64,000 nt of DNA from Flavobacterium psychrophilum (GTDB lineage Bacteria > Bacteroidota > Bacteroidia > Flavobacteriales > Flavobacteriaceae). The notes beneath the pieces are model-generated. The model did not search any database. It was given only the letters and a program-made list of their open reading frames with translations, and was not told where the DNA came from. This document shows, piece by piece, positions 1-6,469 of the stretch; within the stretch, counting starts at the first letter, position 1; every line of letters begins with the position of its first letter. A program made the position numbers and the translations under genes. Location: the NCBI GenBank assembly GCA_945860385.1, contig CAMAQD010000012.1, forward strand, positions 1 through 64,000, written 5' to 3'.

Positions 1-107
1 CGCCTAGTTAGAGAACCAGTTAAATAATCATTACAAACAAATCTTTTAAATTCTTCTGAATATATAGATTGCCACTTTGAACTACTTACTCTTGAATATC
101 TTTCCAT
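1..107 (-). CDS. Transposase OrfA-like protein, 5' end only (cut by window edge)
   Basis: Reading leftward from an ATG at 107, 35 codons stay open to the window edge. The peptide begins MERYSRVSSSKWQ and continues with IYSEEFKRFVCNDYL, which resembles the N-terminal helix-turn-helix of IS3-type OrfA transposases as I recall them from Flavobacterium. Just upstream (131-142) the strand carries TGTCCTAAAATA; IS3-family ends usually begin with TG, so this may be the element terminus. Only 35 residues are visible, so family and completeness cannot be settled here. Confidence 0.5.
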   Translation of the reverse strand, partial: MERYSRVSSSKWQSIYSEEFKRFVCNDYLTGSLTR

Positions 108-156
108 ATTTTTACACTTTTGTGTAAATCTATTTTAGGACAAGACAAACACAAGA

Positions 157-279
157 AAATATTTTTTTTTAATTTGGAATGGGCACGAGCGTGACGCTCG
201 CGCTAGCCAAACTAGAAAAATCTGTTTCCACTATTTTATGATTTTTATCTTTCGTTATTATGAAAACAAAACGTAATCT
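157..279. repeat. Direct repeat copy 1 (about 123 bp) with GAGCGTGACGCTC palindrome
   Basis: It begins with an A/T run, then contains the near-palindrome GAGCGTGACGCTC (187-199), GCTAGCC, and a conserved tail ending ATTATGAAAACAAAACG. Positions 2989-3110 carry the same block in the same orientation with only scattered mismatches. No ORF in it is credible. It fills most of the gap between the transposase fragment and the DsbA-family gene. Confidence 0.85.
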
Positions 280-372
280 CCATCCCCTCGCTGCAGCACA
301 AAATGAAACGAACGCAGCGACTGATGAAGTACATTCGACTAACTCAATCATTTCGTTTGGTTGCCTATTTAC

Positions 373-1089
373 TTAATCACACCCATTGATATCACAACTA
401 GTATCGGTGGAGGTGTTCAACAGCGTTACTTTCGAGTAAAAATGTCCTTCTTGCCACACTTTTTCCAAAGTTTGTAAAAAAGCCGTTGTGGGTTGTGCAC
501 CGGAAATGGCGTATTTATTGTCGAAAACAAAAAAAGGAACACCCTGAGCACCTATCGCATTGGCCTCTTGAATGTCTTGTTTTACGTCTTCGCTGTAGTT
601 ATTGGAATGCAAAACTTGGGCAACAGCATCAGCTTGGAGTCCCACAGCAATTCCCAATTCACTCAAAGTATTCAAACTATTCAAATCTTTGCCATCCGTT
701 AGATACGCTTTGAAGAACAATTCTTCCAATTCGTTGGCGAGATCATTTTTTTTGGCTAAATGCAACAATCGGTGGGCGTTGTGAGAATTAGCCAAAACAG
801 CTTTCTCAAAATGAAAATCCAATCCGGCTTCTTTAGCATTTTGGGTCATATTGTCGACCATAGTTTGGGCCCAATCGATATCTTTTCGGTATTTGTCGGC
901 TAAGTGTTCAATTAAATTATCATCAGCAGATGGAATGAAACTAGCATCCAACTCAAAGCTTTTCCATTCAATGGCAACAGCTTCTTGATGTTCGAATTGA
1001 CTTAAAGCTTCTTCGATTCTTCTTTTTCCTATATAACAAAACGGGCACATAATGTCCGACCAAATCTGTATTTTTAACTTATTTTTCAT
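373..1089 (-). CDS. DsbA-family oxidoreductase (FrnE-like)
   Basis: 238 residues. Predicted thioredoxin-fold disulfide oxidoreductase of the DsbA/FrnE group. The redox motif CPFC is at residues 15-18 in strand-turn-helix context (IWSDIMCPFCYIGKRR), and a GVPFFVFDNKYAISGAQP segment near the C-terminus supplies the cis-Pro loop and the typical FrnE ending. There is no signal peptide, so it should be cytosolic, as FrnE proteins are; DsbA itself is exported. The protein ends with two further cysteines (CDINGCD). Length is normal for the family. A -7-like TACTTTTG lies at 1132-1139 on this strand. It stands alone between repeat-rich gaps. The related 2-hydroxychromene-2-carboxylate isomerases lack the CxxC, so the oxidoreductase reading is preferred. 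Confidence 0.9.
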   Translation of the reverse strand: MKNKLKIQIWSDIMCPFCYIGKRRIEEALSQFEHQEAVAIEWKSFELDASFIPSADDNLIEHLADKYRKDIDWAQTMVDNMTQNAKEAGLDFHFEKAVLANSHNAHRLLHLAKKNDLANELEELFFKAYLTDGKDLNSLNTLSELGIAVGLQADAVAQVLHSNNYSEDVKQDIQEANAIGAQGVPFFVFDNKYAISGAQPTTAFLQTLEKVWQEGHFYSKVTLLNTSTDTSCDINGCD

Positions 1090-1254
1090 CTTGGGATTAC
1101 TTTATTGGCATTGCCACTTAATTTTGTGCTGCAAAAGTAATCAAATTGGTTTTGGGCTGTTTTTATTTTAGTTTTTTATTGGGAATCGTGCGAATTTAAT
1201 TTTGGTTTTCATTATTATCCGATTAAAATTAAAAAAAACTAATTTCCCTAACAT

Positions 1255-1399
1255 ATATAGTCCCTACGGGACATTTGCACTGGCGTAGCTTGATTTTTTT
1301 TCTACCGATATTTAGCTCCTAACGGAGCATACCTCGTAGAGGTTAAATATTGGTAGAAAGATGGTTATTGATTACAAATTTTGTCCCGTAGGGACTATA
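1255..1399. repeat. Nested inverted-repeat element (cloverleaf-like)
   Basis: Outer arms TATAGTCCCTACGGGAC (1256-1272) and its exact reverse complement (1383-1399) are 17 bp. Inside are a second, imperfect pair (about 1298-1313 with 1344-1359), a GCTCC-TAAC-GGAGC hairpin (1314-1327) and an ACCTC-GTA-GAGGT hairpin (1331-1343). The whole can fold as a multi-armed cruciform. Similar GTAGGGAC/CTCGTAGAGG elements recur in Flavobacteria genomes from memory. No coding potential is supported. Confidence 0.8.
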
Positions 1400-1518
1400 C
1401 TTTGTTATTATCAGACAATACTGTTTGGTTTTAAAAAACGTTTCGTTTAGATATCCAAATATTAATGTTCTTTCTAGACAAAACATAAATTGCCCGATCA
1501 CGCGGATATCCAAAATCG

Positions 1519-1608
1519 CTAGCATCGAACTGGATGGTCTTGGCTGATGCTGTCTTCTACGCTACCTATTTGCCGCTGGTCTCTGGAAATTCCTTGGATT
1601 TGTTGCAT
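1519..1608 (-). pseudogene. Truncated transposase start (IS1182-like)
   Basis: From ATG 1608 the reverse strand reads 29 codons then TAG. The peptide includes QGISRDQRQIGSVEDSISQD followed by HPVR, matching the N-terminal pattern of IS1182-type transposases (SRDQ.Q..S.ED.I..D.PVRFIDAFV as I recall it). The match ends at PVR, where the sequence runs into GCTAGCGATTTTGGATATCC, a junction that recurs at 2116-2139. The rest of the transposase is absent. Recognition is from memory of the family, not a search. Confidence 0.5.
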
Positions 1609-1727
1609 CACCAATTTTACAAAAACTTTATTTTTCTTACAAATATTTTAGTATATTTGTTGATAGGATTGTGAATGTTTTTTCACACTCTGACGTTAGC
1701 GGTAATTATGAAGAACTTCAAACTTAA

Positions 1728-2138
1728 ATGGACAAATATTACAAAGTAGGATGTATTATATATAATTTGGGGTTAATTATTTCATTAGCTCTTTGTTTGC
1801 TTATATGCATTTTTATTGGTCAGCGAAGTGAACTTCGAATTACGCACTATTTGATACTATTACAAATCATAGCAAGTTTAATATTTTTTAATATGCTTAC
1901 GAGAGTTCAACAGAAAAATCGTAATTTATTTAAAATTATAAAAGTTATTAATATTGTGCTTTTAGGAATTAGTTTTACATCCGCAATAAGTTCTTTGATT
2001 ACTGTCTATTTTTTAGCACTTGAAAGCGAGTTTACAATACTTGCTACTCTAGCCATAACAGTATTTTGTCTGTCAATTGTCATAATCATAAAGCAGTTAA
2101 TTAAAAACCACGATCGCTCGGATATCCACAATCGCTAG
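1728..2138 (+). CDS. Small four-TM membrane protein, function unknown
   Basis: 136 residues. Four hydrophobic segments at about residues 11-30, 41-56, 69-93 and 99-120, with basic K/R-rich loops, predict a small inner-membrane protein. No conserved catalytic motif is visible and I do not recognise the family. The last residues (HDRSDIHNR) are encoded by the GGATATCCACAATCGCTAGC junction repeat, so the native C-terminus may have been replaced. The ATG follows TGACGTTAGCGGTAATTATG by about 25 bp, a leader seen before small ORFs in Bacteroidota cassette-like arrays as I recall. The gene is probably accessory. Confidence 0.6.
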   Translation: MDKYYKVGCIIYNLGLIISLALCLLICIFIGQRSELRITHYLILLQIIASLIFFNMLTRVQQKNRNLFKIIKVINIVLLGISFTSAISSLITVYFLALESEFTILATLAITVFCLSIVIIIKQLIKNHDRSDIHNR

Positions 2139-2215
2139 CGCAGAATTACTTCGTCAGTTCGCAAAAGCTCGGGTGCATGCTGTGCCCACAAACGAGAGCA
2201 GACATAACATAACAC

Positions 2216-2247
2216 AATAGCTATAGAAAATATTTTTTGTAGCTATT
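2216..2247. terminator. AT-rich hairpin downstream of the membrane protein
   Basis: AATAGCTA (2216-2223) pairs with TAGCTATT (2240-2247) across a 16-nt loop. It is a possible weak terminator; the long loop keeps confidence low. Confidence 0.3.
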
Positions 2248-2311
2248 TTGCATTTATAAATTGAAAATTATCAATCTTTGTAGGCATACAATCCAACCCA
2301 AGTAAAATCTT

Positions 2312-2635
2312 ATGATCGTATCCGTCACTAAAATCGAGTTAATTTCCTATTTCAAACTGATTGCTTTTTTTAAGTTCAATAGTCAAATCATAAAAGAGCT
2401 ACAACAAACCAACTGCAAAAAACACAAAGTAACCGGAAGTTGGAACTTGAAAGTTTGGTACACCATGACTTTGTGGGAAAATGAAAAGGATATTACTGAT
2501 TTTTACAGAAATGGTACCCATTTAGAAGCAATGAAACAATCCAAAAAATTCTCTTCTAAAATTCAATCCCATCGGATACAAAAGCAAGAATTGATGAGTT
2601 GGCAGGAAGCAAAAAAGGTATTTGACTACAACTAA
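2312..2635 (+). CDS. Hypothetical protein, ABM-like fold suspected
   Basis: 107 residues. The centre (WYTMTLWENEKDITDFYRNG, then THLEAMK) resembles the dimeric alpha-beta barrel of antibiotic-biosynthesis-monooxygenase (ABM) and DUF3291-type proteins, in which a W-x-S/T-LW-x(3)-AL pattern is followed by F-x(3)-G-x-H. No signal peptide or membrane segment is present. The N-terminus lacks the usual beta-strand opening with a clean start, so the true start may differ. It sits alone in the accessory region with about 170 bp before it. Family assignment is tentative and the substrate is unknown. Confidence 0.5.
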   Translation: MIVSVTKIELISYFKLIAFFKFNSQIIKELQQTNCKKHKVTGSWNLKVWYTMTLWENEKDITDFYRNGTHLEAMKQSKKFSSKIQSHRIQKQELMSWQEAKKVFDYN

Positions 2636-2813
2636 TCCACAAGCTGCCACACAACCCTAGCTCCGCTAAGTCTCCAGACTTTGAGGTAGTGAATTTCGGT
2701 TGCCAACCGCTATCCGAAAAAATAACCTCGAAGGATACAAATTGTATAGCTAAAGTAGGATTTATTAAATAACCTGTATAGTTATTTTAGGACAGAACAA
2801 GGACGGGACACCG
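2636..2813. other. Intergenic stretch without a recognised gene
   Basis: Together with the tandem and direct repeats that follow, this makes a 672-bp gene-free interval before topB. TATTTTAGGACA at 2783-2794 equals the possible transposon end at 131-142. No ORF here resembles a protein I know. Confidence 0.5.
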
Positions 2814-2890
2814 GTATAGCTGAAGTATGGCTGAAGTATGGATAGTGTATGGATAGTGGATGGATAGTGTATGGATAGTGTATGGCTGTG
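2814..2890. repeat. 11-bp tandem repeat, seven units
   Basis: Seven consecutive 11-bp units of consensus GTATGGATAGT run from 2814 to 2890. The first two read GTATAGCTGAA and GTATGGCTGAA, the next four GTATGGATAGT with one GGATGGATAGT, the last GTATGGCTGTG. No real ORF uses it. Confidence 0.85.
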
Positions 2891-2988
2891 GTACCCCTAA
2901 AAACTACCAAAAAAAAATAACAATCCTTTTTACCGCTGCCAAATCCCCCGCTAGCACGAGCGTCACGCTCTTGAACACAAACACTAGC

Positions 2989-3110
2989 AAATATTTTTTT
3001 TTAATTTGGAATAGGCACGAGCGTGACACTCACGCTAGCCTAACTAGAAAATCTGTTTTCACTATTTTATGATTTTTATTATTCGTTATTATGAAAACAA
3101 AACGAAATCT
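2989..3110. repeat. Direct repeat copy 2 (about 122 bp)
   Basis: Same orientation and order as 157-279: A/T run, AATTTGGAAT, GAGCGTGACACTC palindrome remnant, GCTAGCC, CTATTTTATGATTTTTAT and ATGAAAACAAAACG. A short extra piece, GCTAGCACGAGCGTCACGCTC (2950-2970), lies just before it in altered arrangement. Confidence 0.85.
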
Positions 3111-3170
3111 GTAGCCCTGATGGAAGCGGCATCCTCGTAGCGAAGCGAAGAGATACAGCGGACAGCAGGA
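3111..3170 (+). repeat. Flavobacterium-type hairpin repeat, upstream of topB
   Basis: GTAGCCCTGATGGAAGCGGC starts the element and AGATACAGCGGACAGCAGGA closes it. The framework TAGCCC-GAT-AG-GG-A-C ... GAT-CAGCGGA-AGC-GGA is shared, in reverse orientation, with 5622-5702. The centre is a variable weak hairpin. Elements with these ends are frequent in Flavobacterium intergenic DNA from memory. Confidence 0.65.
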
Positions 3171-3307
3171 GGATTGGTTTTGAAAACACAAATTGTTCTG
3201 CTCCTGAAAAAACCTCCACTTGCCAAGTCGTTCATAACTCCTAAAGATTTCATTTCGATACCAATTTCAAAATTCCTACTTTGCAGCTTCAAATTTAGCA
3301 TCAAAAA

Positions 3308-5599
3308 ATGAAGGTCTGTATTGCCGAAAAACCAAGTGTCGCCCGCGAAATCGCATCCGTTCTGGGTGCCAATACCAAACACGATGGGTATTACGAAGGC
3401 AATGGCTATTTGGTAACCTATACTTTTGGGCATTTATGTACTCTGAAAGAACCCAACGATTACAAACCGCACTGGAAAAGTTGGGACCTCAACAACCTTC
3501 CAATGTTGCCCGAAAAATTCGAAACCAAGGTGGTCGAAAACACAGGGATTCAGAAGCAGTTCAAAATTATAAAAAGCTTGTTCGATAAAGCCGAATTGGT
3601 CATCAACTGCGGGGATGCGGGCCAAGAAGGAGAACTCATTCAGCGTTGGGTGATGAACGAAGCCCAATACAAAGGCGAGGTCAAACGCTTGTGGATTTCC
3701 TCCCTAACCACCGAAGCCATCAAGGAGGGTTTCCAAAACCTGAAACCTTCCGCCAACTACGATAATTTATATTATGCCGGTTTTTCCAGAGCCATTGGCG
3801 ACTGGTTATTGGGTATGAATGCCACGCGTTTGTACACCGTAAAACACGGCGGTTACAAACAAGTATTGTCTATTGGTCGGGTGCAAACTCCAACTCTGGC
3901 AATGGTTGTGGATCGCTTCAAGGAAATCGAAAACTTCAAACCGCAACCGTATTGGGAGTTGCAAACCTTGTATCGGGAAACCCTTTTCAGCTATGAGGAA
4001 GGACGCTTTTTGAAAAAGGAAGATGGCGAAATCTTAGCCAACAAAGTCAAGGAAAGCGAGTTTGAAATTGTGTCTGTCGAAAAGAAAAACGGGAATGAGT
4101 TTGCTCCCAGGCTTTTTGATTTAACGGGTTTGCAAGTCTATTGCAATACCAAATTTGGTTTTACAGCAGATGAAACGCTTAAAATTGTCCAGACTTTGTA
4201 CGAACAAAAAGTAGTTACTTACCCTAGGGTGGATACGACTTTTTTACCCAATGACGTTTATCCAAAAGTAGCTGGGATTTTACAAAACTTAACTAATTAT
4301 GCTGCGTTGACGCAACCGCTGTTGGAAAAAAAGATTAAAAAATCGCCCAAGGTTTTCAATGATAAAAAAGTAACCGATCACCACGCGATAATTCCCACGG
4401 GGATTCAAAGCAATTTGCAATACAATCAGCAACAAGTGTATGATATTATTACACGGCGTTTTATTGCCGTATTTTATGACGATTGTTTGGTTGCCAATAC
4501 CACAGTAATGGGGAAAGCTGCCGAAGTACTCTTTAAAACCACTGGAAAAGAAATCCTAAAAAAAGGCTTTCGAGTAGTTTTTGAAGACCCGAACGTTAAA
4601 GAAAAGGAAGCCGATATTTTGCCCAGTTTTGTTGTGGGCGAAAAAGGACCACATCAACCCTCGTTCTTGGAAAAGGAAACCAAACCACCGAATCAGTTTA
4701 CGGAAGCCACCTTATTGCGCGCTATGGAAACTGCTGGAAAACAAGTTGACGATGAAGATTTACGGGAATTGATGAAGGAAAATGGCATTGGCCGTCCATC
4801 GACACGAGCCAATATTATTGAAACCCTTTTTAAACGTCAATACATCATTCGAAACAAGAAACAAGTACTGCCAACACCCACAGGAATTCAGTTGATTGAT
4901 ACCATTCAAAATGATTTGGTCAAATCGGCAGAATTGACAGGCTCTTGGGAAAAGCAGTTGAAAGACATTGAAAAAGGAACTTTTACCGCTGGTGCATTCA
5001 TCAAGAATATGAAACTGATGGTAGAGGAATTGGTCTATGAAGTCAGAAGAGAAACCCGAGGCGCCAATATTTCGCACTCAGGAAGTGTCCAAAAACAAGA
5101 AGCTGTAATCGAGAAAAAGAAAGCGGAAGGGATTTTGTCTGAAGTCTGTCCGAAATGCAAAAAAGCCACGCTCATCAAAGGAAAAACCGCTTATGGCTGT
5201 GGAGATTATAAAGCAGGCTGTCGTTTTGTATTGCCGTATACTTTTGCCGATAAAAAAATATCCGAGAATCAATACTTGCGATTGCTCCAAAAAGGCTCGA
5301 CCGTAAACCTGAAAGATTTCAAAACCGCCGCTGGAACTGTGGAAGGCTTGCTCCGCTTTGATGAGAATTTTGAACTCAAATTAGAAGAGAAAAAAACAGT
5401 CGTAAAACCAATATCAGATGCATTGGCTTGCCCAAAATGCAAAAAAGGAACGGTTCTCAAAGGAAATACTGCTTACGGCTGCAGTGATTACAAATTGGGT
5501 TGTGATTTCAAAGTGCAGTTTGAGGTGGTCAGGGCAAAACTAAAAGACCAAAAACCTAGCAAAGAATTGGTTTATACTATTTTAAAAAAAAGTTTTTAA
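3308..5599 (+). CDS. topB: DNA topoisomerase III (type IA)
   Basis: 763 residues. Cleaves and rejoins single DNA strands to decatenate or relax DNA. The N-terminal Toprim domain opens with CIAEKPSVAREIA and has the acidic GDAGQEGE motif at residues 102-109. The catalytic Tyr is Y305 in VVTYPRVDT. The domain-III/IV signature GIGRPSTRANIIETL is present. The C-terminal tail carries two zinc-ribbon-like modules starting CPKCKK at about residues 614 and 708, each with a second Cys pair. Such tails help bind single-stranded DNA. Plasmid- and element-borne TopB proteins of this length are common in Bacteroidota, and the flanking inverted repeats raise the possibility that this copy is mobile. The start is the first ATG before the Toprim. 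Confidence 0.95.
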   Translation: MKVCIAEKPSVAREIASVLGANTKHDGYYEGNGYLVTYTFGHLCTLKEPNDYKPHWKSWDLNNLPMLPEKFETKVVENTGIQKQFKIIKSLFDKAELVINCGDAGQEGELIQRWVMNEAQYKGEVKRLWISSLTTEAIKEGFQNLKPSANYDNLYYAGFSRAIGDWLLGMNATRLYTVKHGGYKQVLSIGRVQTPTLAMVVDRFKEIENFKPQPYWELQTLYRETLFSYEEGRFLKKEDGEILANKVKESEFEIVSVEKKNGNEFAPRLFDLTGLQVYCNTKFGFTADETLKIVQTLYEQKVVTYPRVDTTFLPNDVYPKVAGILQNLTNYAALTQPLLEKKIKKSPKVFNDKKVTDHHAIIPTGIQSNLQYNQQQVYDIITRRFIAVFYDDCLVANTTVMGKAAEVLFKTTGKEILKKGFRVVFEDPNVKEKEADILPSFVVGEKGPHQPSFLEKETKPPNQFTEATLLRAMETAGKQVDDEDLRELMKENGIGRPSTRANIIETLFKRQYIIRNKKQVLPTPTGIQLIDTIQNDLVKSAELTGSWEKQLKDIEKGTFTAGAFIKNMKLMVEELVYEVRRETRGANISHSGSVQKQEAVIEKKKAEGILSEVCPKCKKATLIKGKTAYGCGDYKAGCRFVLPYTFADKKISENQYLRLLQKGSTVNLKDFKTAAGTVEGLLRFDENFELKLEEKKTVVKPISDALACPKCKKGTVLKGNTAYGCSDYKLGCDFKVQFEVVRAKLKDQKPSKELVYTILKKSF

Positions 5600-5621
5600 G
5601 AACAATCACCACTATTTTTTT

Positions 5622-5702
5622 TAGGAGCTTGATCCAGCTATCCGTTGCAATCTTTTATGCCGAACCCCGGCATAAAAAGATTTCCACTACTATCTGGGCT
5701 AA
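5622..5702 (-). repeat. Flavobacterium-type hairpin repeat, downstream of topB
   Basis: TAGGAGCTTGATCCAGCTAT ... hairpin ... CTACTATCTGGGCTAA. The hairpin pairs TCTTTTATGCCG (5651-5662) with CGGCATAAAAAGA (5668-5680), one bulge. The reverse complement shares its framework with 3111-3170, so two inverted copies bracket topB. Such elements are recalled as multi-copy in Flavobacterium. Confidence 0.75.
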
Positions 5703-5801
5703 TTGCAAACGAAGTTCACTAAACTCAGATAAAAATAAATGTACCGTGAAGTAATCTTTTCCCTAATTTTGAGACATTAAATAATCAAATGATTCGTCTT
5801 T

Positions 5802-6275
5802 ATGAAAAAAGCAATTCTTTTCCTGATCATAACCTTGGCATTCTCTTCTTGTAAAAAATCAAAGAATATTTCCAAAATAGTGGGCAACGATTGGTTGTTA
5901 GGAAAATGGGAGAACAAATCGGATGAGGGCAATCTTTTGGAAATTTGGAAAAAGACAAACGATAGCCTCTTTATTGGTGAAAGCTATTTTATAAAAGAAA
6001 AAGACACTTTACATTCGGAAAAAATGGAGTTGCAACAAAAAGGGGAAAATCTATTGTATGTCTCGACCATAAAAGGGCAAAACAATGACAAACCCGTAAC
6101 CTTCAATCACAATATTGAAATTGAAAAACAATTGGTTTTTGAGAATCCCAAAAGTGAATATCCCAGAAAAATCGTTTACAAACCTATGTCTAAGGACAGA
6201 ATTTTCATCGAAGTCTCCGGAATTCAACAAGACAAACCTAGTTCAATCCGATATTCGATGAAGAAAACGGAATAA
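5802..6275 (+). CDS. Lipoprotein, DUF6265-like
   Basis: 157 residues. The N-terminus MKKAILFLIITLAFSSCKKS is a lipoprotein signal with the lipobox Cys at residue 17, so the protein is probably attached to the outer membrane. The mature part begins with WLLGKWENKSDEGNLLEIW, resembling DUF6265 proteins. Function is unknown. A -7-like TAATTTTG is at 5764-5771. The gene is followed by a strong terminator and then the iron-receptor promoter. A decayed copy of its last 27 codons lies at 9470-9553 before the second receptor, so this gene and the receptor behaved as one duplicated unit. Confidence 0.8.
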   Translation: MKKAILFLIITLAFSSCKKSKNISKIVGNDWLLGKWENKSDEGNLLEIWKKTNDSLFIGESYFIKEKDTLHSEKMELQQKGENLLYVSTIKGQNNDKPVTFNHNIEIEKQLVFENPKSEYPRKIVYKPMSKDRIFIEVSGIQQDKPSSIRYSMKKTE

Positions 6276-6301
6276 AATCAACTTTTTTAATCCAATTTAG
6301 G

Positions 6302-6332
6302 AATCTTGCTCTTTTGAGCAAGATTTTTTTTT
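6302..6332 (+). terminator. Rho-independent terminator after the lipoprotein gene
   Basis: AATCTTGCTC (6302-6311) and GAGCAAGATT (6316-6325) pair perfectly with a TTTT loop, followed by a T tract. A diverged copy is at 9583-9614. Confidence 0.9.
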
Positions 6333-6388
6333 GGCTTTAAATCACTGATAAACATATCTTAATGAATTGTTAAAAAATATTATTTATA

Positions 6389-6463
6389 TTTAGTCTAAAT
6401 AAGAATTGTATATTCAGAAATGGTTTCTATATTTGCATCACTATTTTTATTAAGTCTAAATAA
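6389..6463 (+). promoter_or_regulatory. Promoter with two operator-like boxes for the siderophore receptor
   Basis: Core promoter: TTG (6406-6408), 19-nt spacer, TATATTTG (6428-6435), a close match to the Bacteroidota consensus. The box TTTAGTCTAAATAA (6389-6402) abuts the upstream side and TTAAGTCTAAATAA (6450-6463) lies just past the expected transcription start. Their spacing is 61 bp. The boxes are near-palindromic (TTTAG-TCTAAA) and bracket the polymerase site, as expected for repression. Iron control by a Fur- or DtxR-type regulator is inferred from the receptor genes. The same layout is at 9670-9744. Confidence 0.7.
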
Positions 6464-6469
6464 GCATTT

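Noticed and set aside
1343..1525. 60-residue reverse ORF over the inverted repeat
   Set aside because: It spans the palindromic repeat and the junction repeat; no protein similarity seen.
2860..3072. 70-residue + ORF across the tandem repeat and direct repeat
   Set aside because: Consists of repeat sequence; not conserved-looking and has no leader.
3089..3433. 114-residue reverse ORF at the topB start
   Set aside because: Antisense to topB and its upstream hairpin repeat.
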